From NCBI GenBank assembly GCA_016209995.1, contig JACQVC010000361.1, positions 1-5,211 of the forward strand: a stretch of 5,211 nt of DNA, given 5' to 3'. The first letter of the stretch is position 1; each line of letters opens with the position of its first letter. The notes under the pieces were generated by a model that ran no database searches, was not told the origin of the DNA, and saw only the letters and a list, made by a program, of their open reading frames with translations. Origin of the DNA: Gemmatimonadota bacterium (GTDB lineage Bacteria; Gemmatimonadota; Gemmatimonadetes; Longimicrobiales; Gaopeijiaceae). Below, piece after piece: positions 1 through 5,211 of the stretch. A program made the position numbers and the translations under genes.

Positions 1-1
1 C

Positions 2-472
2 CGTAGCGAAGCGGAGGTCAGCGAAGGGGCAGGGAGCGGGGTGGGAGGAGGCGAGGAAGGGCGTGGTGTGGGAGCTAACGGCACCCGTTCCGCTCGCGAC
101 GTGGCTGCGTTCCAGGTCGTCACGGTCGGGGACGCGCTGCTCGAGCGTTCGGACGCGCTGATGAAGTCAGGCGATTACGGCGAAGGGTATTTTCTGCACG
201 GCTTCGGCGTGCGTCTGGCCGAGGCGTCGGCCGTATACGTACACCGGATCATCCGTCGCGAGCTAGGTATCCCCAGGGATCGGGGGCTGCGCTACTCGTG
301 GGGCTACGGTGCCTGTCCCGACCATCGCCAGCACGCGCTCGTGTTCTCTCTGCTGCCGGCTCGCGAGGCGCTGGGCATGGATCTCACCGACGCCGGGGCG
401 CTGGTGCCCGAGTTCTCGACCGCCGCTCTGGTCGCGCATCACCCGGAGTGCAAGTACTTCACGACGAACTAG
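2..472 (+). CDS. metH: Methionine synthase (cobalamin-dependent), C-terminal activation domain, 5'-partial
   Basis: The frame is open from the left edge to a TAG at 470-472, so only the last ~156 residues of a larger protein are visible. They match the MetH activation (AdoMet-binding) domain: a DVAAFQVVTVG segment, then GDYGEGYFLHGFGVRLAEA, then RGLRYSWGYGACPDH. The RxxxGY AdoMet-binding motif is present, with R at 290-292 and GY at 302-307. The end is typical of the family (LVPEFSTAALVAHHPECKYF). In MetH this cytosolic domain reductively methylates oxidised cob(II)alamin using AdoMet and flavodoxin-type electrons, rescuing the enzyme that transfers a methyl group from methyl-tetrahydrofolate to homocysteine. 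A GTG at 41 lies in frame but is not a credible start, because the domain would be beheaded. Residues before DVAAFQ form an unusual Gly/Glu-rich stretch (bases ~2-85). The folate, cobalamin and possible homocysteine domains lie outside the window. Confidence 0.93.
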   Translation, partial: RSEAEVSEGAGSGVGGGEEGRGVGANGTRSARDVAAFQVVTVGDALLERSDALMKSGDYGEGYFLHGFGVRLAEASAVYVHRIIRRELGIPRDRGLRYSWGYGACPDHRQHALVFSLLPAREALGMDLTDAGALVPEFSTAALVAHHPECKYFTTN

Positions 473-474
473 GA
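471..474 (+). promoter_or_regulatory. Ribosome binding site for the Hcy/MTHFR gene, overlapping the metH stop
   Basis: AGGA overlaps the last two bases of the metH TAG and sits 9 bases before the ATG at 484. It is a modest Shine-Dalgarno match. It supports the 484 start over longer in-frame starts at GTG 298 and beyond, which would run back through the metH coding region and add about 62 residues with no homology. Confidence 0.5.
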
Positions 475-483
475 TCGACTACC

Positions 484-2430
484 ATGAGCCGCTTCTACGA
501 CCTGATCAGCGACGACCGGCCGCATCTGTTCGATGGCGCGATGGGCACCGAGCTCTACGGCCGCGGCGTGTTCATCAACCGGTGCTACGACGAGCTGAAT
601 GTCTCGAATCCCGAGCTGGTGGCGCAGATCCACCGCGAATACGTGACCGCAGGCTGCGAGATCCTGGAGACGAACACCTTCGGCGCGAACCGCGTCAAGC
701 TCTCGAGCTTCGGACTGGACGATCGCGTCGAGGAGATCAACCGCCGCGGGGCGGAGGTAGCCCGCAGAGCGGCGGGAGCGGACGTGCTGGTGGCCGGAGC
801 CATCGGGCCGCTCGGTATCCGGGTCGAGCCCTTTGGCCCCACGTCGCTGGAGGAAGCGCGCAGCCATTTCCGCGAGCAGGCCGCCGCGCTCGCAGCGGGC
901 GGCGCGGACCTCATCGTGCTCGAGACGTTCAGCTCGGTCAGCGAGATCGAGCAGGGGATCCTGGGCGTGAAGGAGGCGTGTGCCCTCCCCATCGTGGCGC
1001 AGCTGACTGTCGAGGAGAACCTGTCCACCGCGTACGGGACCGAGCCGGAGGTCTTCGTCCCGCGCGTCGAGGCGGCAGGCGCGGATGTGATCGGGTTGAA
1101 CTGCAGCGTGGGGCCTCACACGATGCTCGAGGCCGTCGAGCGCATCCTGCCACTCACACGGCTCAAGGTGTCGATCCAGCCCAACGCCGGGATTCCTCGC
1201 CAGGTCAGCGAGCGCAAGATCTACATGGCCAGTCCGGAGTACATGGCGAAATACACGCAGCGATTTCTTGCGCTGGGCGTGAAGTTCGTGGGCGGCTGCT
1301 GTGGGACCTCGCCGGAGCACATCCGCCGCATGGCCGAGGTCGTGTATCGAGCCTCGCCGGCCGCAACGGGCCGCCCTCGCCCGCGCATCGAGGTGAGAGC
1401 GACTAAGCCTCTGCCGGACGTGAAAGCCGTGCCGCTGAGCGACCGGTCGCGCTGGGGCCACAAGCTCGCCGAAGGTCAGCTCGTCACCTCGGTCGAGCTG
1501 ATGCCGCCCCGGGGCGTGAACCCGGAACAGACGCTGCGTGCGGCCCGGAGGCTGAGGGATGCGGGTGTCGATGCCGTGGACGTGCTGGACGGCGCCCGCG
1601 GACAGATGCACATGAGCCCGCTGGCTACGGCGCTCCTCATCGAGCAAGCCATCGGCATTGAGACCGTCGTGCACTACACATGTCGGGATCGCAATCTCCT
1701 CGGTATGGTGTCCGACCTCATGGGCGCGCACGCATCCGGCCTGCGCAACCTGTTGCTCATCACCGGCGACCCGCCGACAACGGGCCCCTACCGCGATGCC
1801 ACGGCGGTGTTCGACATCGACTCGATCGGACTCACGAATCTGGTCCGGCACCTGAACGAGGGACGCGACCCGGGCGGCAACCCGGTGGGTGACGTGACTT
1901 CGTTCGTGATCGGAGTAGCCGTGAATCCGGCCGCGGTCGACCGCGAGAACGAGCTGCGCCGCTTCTACTGGAAGGCTAGTGCGGGCGCCGAGTTCGCGGT
2001 CACGCAACCGGTTTTCGACGCCGATGGGTTGTTGGCTTTCATCGATGAGCTGAAGCGACGGGATATCTGGATTCCCATCGTCGCATCGCTGTGGCCGCTC
2101 GTGAGCCTGGGCAACGCCGAGTTTCTGGCGAACGAGGTGCCGGGCATCCGCGTGCCCGAGAGCGTGATCCAGAGGATGAGGCGCGCGGAAGGGCGGAGCG
2201 AAGAGCACGCGGTCGCCGAGGGCGTTGCTATCGCCCGGGAAATGCGCGACCGGATCGCCGACGCGATACAGGGCATCCAGGTCAGCGCCCCGTTTGGGCG
2301 CGTCCCGCTCGCGCTCGCGGTCATGGAGGGAATCCACGGAATCGATCCGGCGGCTGCGGCCGCCCACGAAGATGAGGAGGTCATTGCCTTCAAATCTCCC
2401 TGGGACGCCCTGCGAGTGCCCACTTCGTGA
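484..2430 (+). CDS. yitJ: Bifunctional homocysteine S-methyltransferase / 5,10-methylenetetrahydrofolate reductase
   Basis: This complete 648-residue protein has the two-domain architecture of Bacillus YitJ. Residues ~1-285 are a homocysteine-binding barrel: DGAMGTEL at 17-24, ETNTFGANR at 62-70, and the three zinc-ligand cysteines C207 (GLNCSVGP) and C272/C273 (GGCCGT). A Pro/Arg-rich linker (~286-332) leads to a FAD-dependent MTHFR barrel at ~333-600. That barrel carries SVELMPPRG with E338 in the place of E. coli MetF Glu28, HYTCRDRN at 397-404, ITGDPP with D429 (MetF Asp120 equivalent), and AVTQPVFD with Q508 (MetF Gln183 equivalent). The second domain should reduce methylene-THF to methyl-THF, the methyl donor for MetH. 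The first domain binds homocysteine through zinc and may methylate it or present it. The ATG at 484 is chosen because the Hcy domain begins there. An AGGA at 471-474 lies 9 bases upstream, and the gap from the metH stop is 11 bases, so the two are very likely co-transcribed. All key residues look intact. Confidence 0.95.
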   Translation: MSRFYDLISDDRPHLFDGAMGTELYGRGVFINRCYDELNVSNPELVAQIHREYVTAGCEILETNTFGANRVKLSSFGLDDRVEEINRRGAEVARRAAGADVLVAGAIGPLGIRVEPFGPTSLEEARSHFREQAAALAAGGADLIVLETFSSVSEIEQGILGVKEACALPIVAQLTVEENLSTAYGTEPEVFVPRVEAAGADVIGLNCSVGPHTMLEAVERILPLTRLKVSIQPNAGIPRQVSERKIYMASPEYMAKYTQRFLALGVKFVGGCCGTSPEHIRRMAEVVYRASPAATGRPRPRIEVRATKPLPDVKAVPLSDRSRWGHKLAEGQLVTSVELMPPRGVNPEQTLRAARRLRDAGVDAVDVLDGARGQMHMSPLATALLIEQAIGIETVVHYTCRDRNLLGMVSDLMGAHASGLRNLLLITGDPPTTGPYRDATAVFDIDSIGLTNLVRHLNEGRDPGGNPVGDVTSFVIGVAVNPAAVDRENELRRFYWKASAGAEFAVTQPVFDADGLLAFIDELKRRDIWIPIVASLWPLVSLGNAEFLANEVPGIRVPESVIQRMRRAEGRSEEHAVAEGVAIAREMRDRIADAIQGIQVSAPFGRVPLALAVMEGIHGIDPAAAAAHEDEEVIAFKSPWDALRVPTS

Positions 2431-3467
2431 AGCACCGAACGAGCTCGGGCACAGCGCCGCGCGTACGGCTCCGACGCGCCGGTTCCGACCCGTCGTTCCT
2501 GAGCGCGGGCGCCCGCTTTCTCAAGGGCGAGGCGTTGGGGAACGACTATGTGGTGTTCGAGGCCGGGACCGCGTGGAAGGTGACGCCACCCGCAGTGCGC
2601 CTGCTGTGCGAGCGGAACCGAGGCATCGGTGCCGACGGAATTATCGTACCGGTCCCGGCGGCGGACGCGGATCACGCGATCCGCATCTTCAATCCCGACG
2701 GCTCGGAGGCCGAGCGCAGCGGGAACGGGCTGCGGATCTTCGCGGTCGCTTGCCTGGAAGGCGTGGCGCCCGCCCGGCGGGCTGCGGGAAGCGGCTCGAG
2801 GCGAACAGGCCCGCGACCGATGCGTGCAGCGGGACCACCCAGCGACTTCACCGTCGAGGTGGGCGGCGACACCATCCCGATCCACGTGCACGGTCGCGCG
2901 CCGGACGGAACTTGGGACATCTCCGTCGAGATGGGAATCGTCTCCTTCGAGGACCGGGACGTCGGGCTCGACCGTGACCGCTTCGAGCATGACCTGGCCG
3001 TGCGGCGACTTCTCTCGGGCGACACCGGATCCGCGCAGCCGACCGGTACACAGCGCGAGGGGACGAGAAGCATCGTGATGTGTCCCGTCTCCGTCGGTAA
3101 CCCTCACTGCGTGCTCCTGGGTCCGTCCTGGGATGAAGAGCAGTTGTGGCACATCGGGCCGGCGCTCTCGACGCACCCGGCTTTTGCGCGGGGGATCAAC
3201 GTACAGCTGGCTTGGCACGCCGGCGGGCGGCGGCTGCGGGCCCTGGTGTGGGAACGTGGCGCGGGCGAGACCAGCGCATCCGGTTCGAGCGCGTGCGCCG
3301 TCGCCGCCGCGGCGGTGAGGGAAGGGATTCTGGACGCAGGAGCCGTGGAAGTCGAGATGGCCGGTGGAACGCTCGAGGTCGAGGTCGCGTCCGACTTCGC
3401 CCTCACGCTACGGGGCCCCGCTCGCGCGGTATACAGGGGCGAGCTCGTGAGCCCGTCCGGCGGATAG
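2427..3467 (+). CDS. dapF: Diaminopimelate epimerase family protein with Ser in place of both catalytic Cys
   Basis: The protein is 346 residues, longer than the usual ~270-290. DapF motifs appear in order: ALGNDYVVFE at 36-45, GIGADG at 66-71, FNPDGSEAERSGNG ending at 101, SVGNPH at 222-227, N258 in GINVQLA, and ERGAGET at 276-282 followed by SASGSSACA. Classical DapF interconverts LL- and meso-diaminopimelate for lysine and peptidoglycan, using two cysteines as acid and base (CGNG and ACGTG loops; Cys73 and Cys217 in the Haemophilus enzyme). Here these are S98 (AGC, 2718-2720) and S285 (TCC, 3279-3281), although the surrounding loops are conserved. Extra length comes from ~30 N-terminal residues, an Arg/Gly/Ala-rich insertion at ~112-139 and a loop at ~196-213. 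GTG 2427 is the only standard start after the in-frame stop at 2373 and before the fold begins. It overlaps the previous stop by 4 bases (GTGA), suggesting translational coupling. Family membership is firm; epimerase activity and substrate are uncertain. Confidence 0.85.
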   Translation: MKHRTSSGTAPRVRLRRAGSDPSFLSAGARFLKGEALGNDYVVFEAGTAWKVTPPAVRLLCERNRGIGADGIIVPVPAADADHAIRIFNPDGSEAERSGNGLRIFAVACLEGVAPARRAAGSGSRRTGPRPMRAAGPPSDFTVEVGGDTIPIHVHGRAPDGTWDISVEMGIVSFEDRDVGLDRDRFEHDLAVRRLLSGDTGSAQPTGTQREGTRSIVMCPVSVGNPHCVLLGPSWDEEQLWHIGPALSTHPAFARGINVQLAWHAGGRRLRALVWERGAGETSASGSSACAVAAAAVREGILDAGAVEVEMAGGTLEVEVASDFALTLRGPARAVYRGELVSPSGG

Positions 3468-3479
3468 GCTCCAGGCGTC

Positions 3480-3519
3480 GCGCAACGAACTTTTGCGCTG
3501 GGTAGGTTCCTTCCAGCGC
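3480..3519. terminator. Two overlapping inverted repeats between convergent genes, possible bidirectional terminator
   Basis: The 57-base gap between the dapF-like stop and the VOC stop holds two short perfect inverted repeats. GCGCAA at 3480-3485 pairs with TTGCGC at 3493-3498 (7-base loop). GCGCTGG at 3495-3501 pairs with CCAGCGC at 3513-3519 (11-base loop). The repeats share bases 3495-3498, so the two hairpins are mutually exclusive. Neither is followed by a clear T-run on either strand, so this is not a textbook intrinsic terminator. Position between converging genes is the main argument. Confidence 0.35.
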
Positions 3520-3524
3520 GGTCC

Positions 3525-3878
3525 CTACTTCTCGTACAGCGGCTGGTAGAGCTGGACCTCGAAGTCGCCCGGCATCTTGAAATGGGTGACCAGCCCGTAA
3601 CCCATATCGGCAATCCCGTCCGTGAACTCGACGCCCCGCCGCTTCAGCTCCGCGACTGTCTGGTGAATGTCGTCGCAGTAGAACGAGATGTCCGGAGTGC
3701 CGGACGGGGGCTCGCCCTCTTCCTCGAGCGGGTGGCACCCCATGTCGGCTTCCGGCAGGTCGAAGATGAGCCAACCGTCGCCCACATCGGTGGCGCGGAA
3801 CCCTAGCTTGTCGCGAATGAAGGCGCGCAGGCCTTCGGCATCCGACGAATAGAACATCGTGTGTACGCCGCGGATCAT
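3525..3878 (-). CDS. VOC family protein (glyoxalase/bleomycin resistance/dioxygenase fold), single domain
   Basis: This is a complete 117-residue minus-strand gene. It shows the two-module beta-alpha-beta-beta-beta pattern of vicinal oxygen chelate proteins. Module one starts IRGVHTMFYSSD, with the helix LRAFIRDKLGF and the strands GWLIFDLP and ADMGCHP. Module two starts TPDISFYCDDI, with the helix TVAELKRRGVEF and a closing FKMPGDFEVQLYQP. Candidate metal ligands are H6, H49 and E107. The usual second-module His is replaced in the ISFYCDD strand, so metal geometry and reaction cannot be read off. The length suits a single-domain member that works as a homodimer. Proteins closely resembling this one are widespread in bacteria under generic VOC or glyoxalase names with no assigned substrate. 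The ATG at 3878-3876 is supported by GGAG on the minus strand, 6 bases upstream. The gene is convergent with the methionine operon and divergent from the secreted protein, so it is probably transcribed alone. Confidence 0.88.
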   Translation of the reverse strand: MIRGVHTMFYSSDAEGLRAFIRDKLGFRATDVGDGWLIFDLPEADMGCHPLEEEGEPPSGTPDISFYCDDIHQTVAELKRRGVEFTDGIADMGYGLVTHFKMPGDFEVQLYQPLYEK

Positions 3879-3884
3879 GAGCAG

Positions 3885-3888
3885 CTCC
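3885..3888 (-). promoter_or_regulatory. Ribosome binding site for the VOC gene
   Basis: GGAG on the minus strand (CTCC on the plus strand) ends 6 bases before the ATG at 3878. The spacing is good and fixes the start. Confidence 0.6.
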
Positions 3889-3917
3889 GAAGTCTAGAGG
3901 ATCTTGAGGCCGGGCTA

Positions 3918-3946
3918 ATCATAGACTCTGCGCTCTCCGGTCCCCA
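3918..3946 (-). promoter_or_regulatory. Possible sigma-70-type promoter for the VOC gene
   Basis: On the minus strand a TATGAT (3923-3918) matches the -10 consensus at five of six bases. A weak -35 candidate, TGGGGA (3946-3941, three of six), lies 17 bases upstream. Transcription would begin near 3911 and give a leader of ~33 bases that includes the GGAG site. The -35 half overlaps a 13-base palindrome. The call rests mainly on the -10 box and its distance from the gene. Confidence 0.35.
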
Positions 3947-3952
3947 GGGGAC
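3940..3952. repeat. 13-base perfect palindrome GTCCCC-A-GGGGAC
   Basis: Two 6-base arms (3940-3945 and 3947-3952) flank a single central A. It overlaps the weak -35 candidate of the VOC gene in the divergent intergenic region, a suitable place for a repressor operator. The stem is GC-only apart from its outer-second pair and could arise by chance in GC-rich DNA. No second copy was seen. Confidence 0.4.
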
Positions 3953-4166
3953 GGATGGGCAGCCACCACGGCTCCCCCGGGTCTGGCTGAAGCGGGCTCC
4001 GTCTCCTAGGATAAGGGAGCCCCAGGGACGACATGGAGCGCGTATTCTCGACTCAGCCGCCGGCCCTTGCCTTCCGCGCCGGTCCGCTGAGCGCGCTACC
4101 CACGCGCATCGGTCGCTTGCCCAGGGGCCGACGAGCTTGCTGATCGTCGCCGTAACATCGACGCAG

Positions 4167-4173
4167 AAGGAGG
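4167..4173 (+). promoter_or_regulatory. Strong ribosome binding site for the secreted BNR-repeat gene
   Basis: AAGGAGG, nearly the full anti-Shine-Dalgarno complement, ends 7 bases before the ATG at 4181. It is the best ribosome binding site in the window and decides the start, which also places a signal peptide at the N terminus. Confidence 0.85.
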
Positions 4174-4180
4174 CGTGACC

Positions 4181-5211
4181 ATGTGTAGACCGAGCGGTCG
4201 ACCGAGGCTAGTTGAGGTTTTGCTGGTTTCTCTACTCTCTCCCTTTCTCTTCGTGCACGCAGCGAGCGCCGCGCAGCAAATCGACCCGGCTCGCTACAGT
4301 CAGCTGCAGTTCCGCCACATCGGCCCTGTGGGGAACCGGCTCGCCGCGGTGACGGGTGTCGTGGGCGATCGACTCACCTACTACGTGGGCGCGGCTTCGG
4401 GCGGCATCTGGAAGACGGTCGACGGTGGCGAGAATTGGGAGCCGATCTTCGACGATCAGATCGACCACTCGATCGGAGCGCTGGCCGTTGCGCCGTCGGA
4501 CCCGGCCATCGTGTGGGCGGGGACGGGGGAGCCGCACATCCGCTCGAACGTCTCGCTGGGGACGGGTGTGTACAAGTCCACCAACGGCGGTACGACCTGG
4601 CAGCACATGGGTCTGGGTGACGGCGGGCCTACGCGTGTGTCCAGGATCGTGATCCATCCGACGAACCCGAACATCGTCTACGTGGCGATGCTGGGTCATT
4701 CCCACGGCCCGCAGCGGGCTCGGGGCATCTACCGCACGACGGACGGCGGCCGGACGTGGCAGCAGGTGCTCTTTGCCAACGAGAACACCGGGGCCTCGAG
4801 CCTCGAGATGGACCCCTCCAACCCGCGCAAGCTGTTCGCCGGACTGTGGAACATCGAGGTCCATACCTGGGGACGCGAGAGCGGCGGCGAGGGCAGCGGG
4901 ATCTACATGACGCTGGACGGCGGCGACACCTGGAGGAAGCTCGAGGGCAACGGCCTGCCGCGGCCCCCGGCCGGGAAGACCGACGTCTGCCTGACGCCCG
5001 CCGATCCGAACCGCGTCTACGCCCTTATCGAGACGGGTGACGGCGTGCCCTGGAAGGGGCAGGAGACGGATCAAGGCCAGCTCTGGCGGTCGGACAACGG
5101 CGGCCAATCATGGGCGCTCATGACCCACGACCGCACTTTCAGGTCACGCACGGGCTACTATAACAACTGCTTCGTGAGCACGGACGATCGCGACGAGGTC
5201 TACTTCCTCAC
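4181..5211 (+). CDS. Secreted BNR/Asp-box repeat protein (WD40/YVTN/BNR-like, 'glycosyl hydrolase'), 3'-partial
   Basis: The frame runs from ATG 4181 to the right edge without a stop (343 residues visible). Residues 1-31 are a Sec-type signal peptide: Arg at 3, 7 and 9, a hydrophobic core at ~13-25, and a likely cleavage after ASA near residue 30, so the protein is exported. The mature part has five Asp-box motifs of the S/T-x-D/N-G-G-x-T/S-W type, with D/N at 81, 135, 188, 246 and 306. They are 53-60 residues apart, as expected for successive blades of a beta-propeller. 'HPTNPNIVYVAMLG'-like blade segments lie between them. Related proteins, usually ~1000 residues, are common in Gemmatimonadota and Acidobacteriota. 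They are often labelled glycosyl hydrolase or VPS10/sortilin-like, but catalysis is not established and Asp boxes lie away from sialidase active sites. Substrate binding or a structural role is as likely. There is no functional link to neighbouring genes. Being cut, its C-terminal domains and total length are unknown. Confidence 0.88.
   Translation, partial: MCRPSGRPRLVEVLLVSLLSPFLFVHAASAAQQIDPARYSQLQFRHIGPVGNRLAAVTGVVGDRLTYYVGAASGGIWKTVDGGENWEPIFDDQIDHSIGALAVAPSDPAIVWAGTGEPHIRSNVSLGTGVYKSTNGGTTWQHMGLGDGGPTRVSRIVIHPTNPNIVYVAMLGHSHGPQRARGIYRTTDGGRTWQQVLFANENTGASSLEMDPSNPRKLFAGLWNIEVHTWGRESGGEGSGIYMTLDGGDTWRKLEGNGLPRPPAGKTDVCLTPADPNRVYALIETGDGVPWKGQETDQGQLWRSDNGGQSWALMTHDRTFRSRTGYYNNCFVSTDDRDEVYFL

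Larger units (their letters stand above)
3879..4180. other. Divergent intergenic region, no convincing gene
   Basis: These 302 bases separate the VOC gene start from the secreted-protein start. They contain the candidate minus-strand promoter, the 13-base palindrome, and a dyad in which GGGCTCC (3994-4000) pairs with GGAGCCC (4016-4022) around a loop holding the 8-base palindrome TCCTAGGA (4004-4011). Reading frames here lack recognisable protein features. A 36-codon frame at 4033-4143 preceded by AGGG is too short to judge. I see no clear promoter for the downstream plus-strand gene. TAGGAT at 4007-4012 is a poor -10 candidate with no good -35. Confidence 0.6.

Noticed and set aside
298..483. 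Longer N terminus for the Hcy/MTHFR protein (GTG 298)
   Set aside because: It would overlap the metH activation domain in another frame. The homocysteine-methyltransferase fold starts right after ATG 484.
1..484. SAM or cobalamin riboswitch for the methionine operon
   Set aside because: The operon start is outside the window. Everything visible upstream of 472 is metH coding sequence.
469..2367. Long open frame on the minus strand (632 codons)
   Set aside because: It lies antisense to the well-supported Hcy/MTHFR gene. Its translation is His/Arg/Asp-rich without family motifs, typical of GC-rich codon mirroring.
1965..3218. Minus-strand open frame of 417 codons across the fusion gene and the dapF-like gene
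   Set aside because: It is antisense to two genes with clear motifs, the product is low-complexity Arg/Ser/Ala, and it has no recognisable domain.
2718..3281. dapF as a decaying pseudogene because of missing cysteines
   Set aside because: The frame is intact over 346 codons, all other motifs are kept, and both positions change to the same residue, which points to a functional subfamily.
4033..4143. Possible 36-residue small protein gene with AGGG 5 bases upstream
   Set aside because: It is too short to judge by composition, has no hydrophobic segment or known motif, and the SD match is weak. Kept only as a note on the intergenic region.
3861..4178. Plus-strand open frame of 105 codons ending just before the secreted-protein start
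   Set aside because: It begins inside the antisense VOC coding region, has no ribosome binding site, and its translation shows no family resemblance. It ends at 4178 by coincidence with the GTGACC upstream of ATG 4181.
4232..5107. Minus-strand open frame of 291 codons
   Set aside because: It is antisense to the BNR-repeat gene, which has a strong ribosome binding site, a signal peptide and five periodic motifs.

Overview
The window is high-GC bacterial DNA (roughly two-thirds G+C by eye) with tightly packed genes. It carries a three-gene plus-strand amino-acid/one-carbon operon, one small minus-strand gene, and the start of a large secreted repeat protein. Three traits fit Gemmatimonadota or a neighbouring phylum such as Acidobacteriota or Chloroflexota: a MetH activation domain of the 'RYSWGY' type, a DapF-like protein with 'SGNG' and 'ASGSSA' active-site loops, and a secreted BNR/Asp-box protein. 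This placement is inference from family resemblance, not a database result. No rRNA, tRNA, CRISPR array, insertion sequence or phage gene was seen.

Region 1 (1-3467, plus strand). The window opens inside metH and shows only its C-terminal activation domain, which reductively re-methylates cobalamin using S-adenosylmethionine. After 11 bases follows a complete 648-residue fusion of a zinc homocysteine methyltransferase domain with a 5,10-methylenetetrahydrofolate reductase domain (YitJ architecture). Its stop codon overlaps the GTG start of a dapF-family gene. The first two genes belong together: the reductase makes methyl-tetrahydrofolate, MetH uses it, and the homocysteine domain may supply the methyl acceptor site. 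The third gene keeps the DapF fold and substrate-binding motifs, but both catalytic cysteines are serine. This is the most notable feature of the window.

Region 2 (3468-3878). A 57-base convergent gap containing two inverted repeats separates the operon from a minus-strand single-domain VOC (glyoxalase/bleomycin-resistance fold) gene.

Region 3 (3879-4180). About 300 bases lie between the divergent VOC gene and the next gene. I see no convincing protein gene here. The stretch holds a possible minus-strand promoter, a 13-base palindrome beside it, and a nested dyad.

Region 4 (4181-5211, plus strand, cut by the right edge). A strong Shine-Dalgarno sequence and a signal peptide begin a secreted beta-propeller-type protein with five Asp-box motifs spaced 53-60 residues apart in the visible 343 residues. 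It appears unrelated to the methionine operon.

I did not find a clearly new multi-gene system. The best candidates for a second look are the Ser/Ser DapF-like protein and the possible division of methionine synthase domains between the first two genes.
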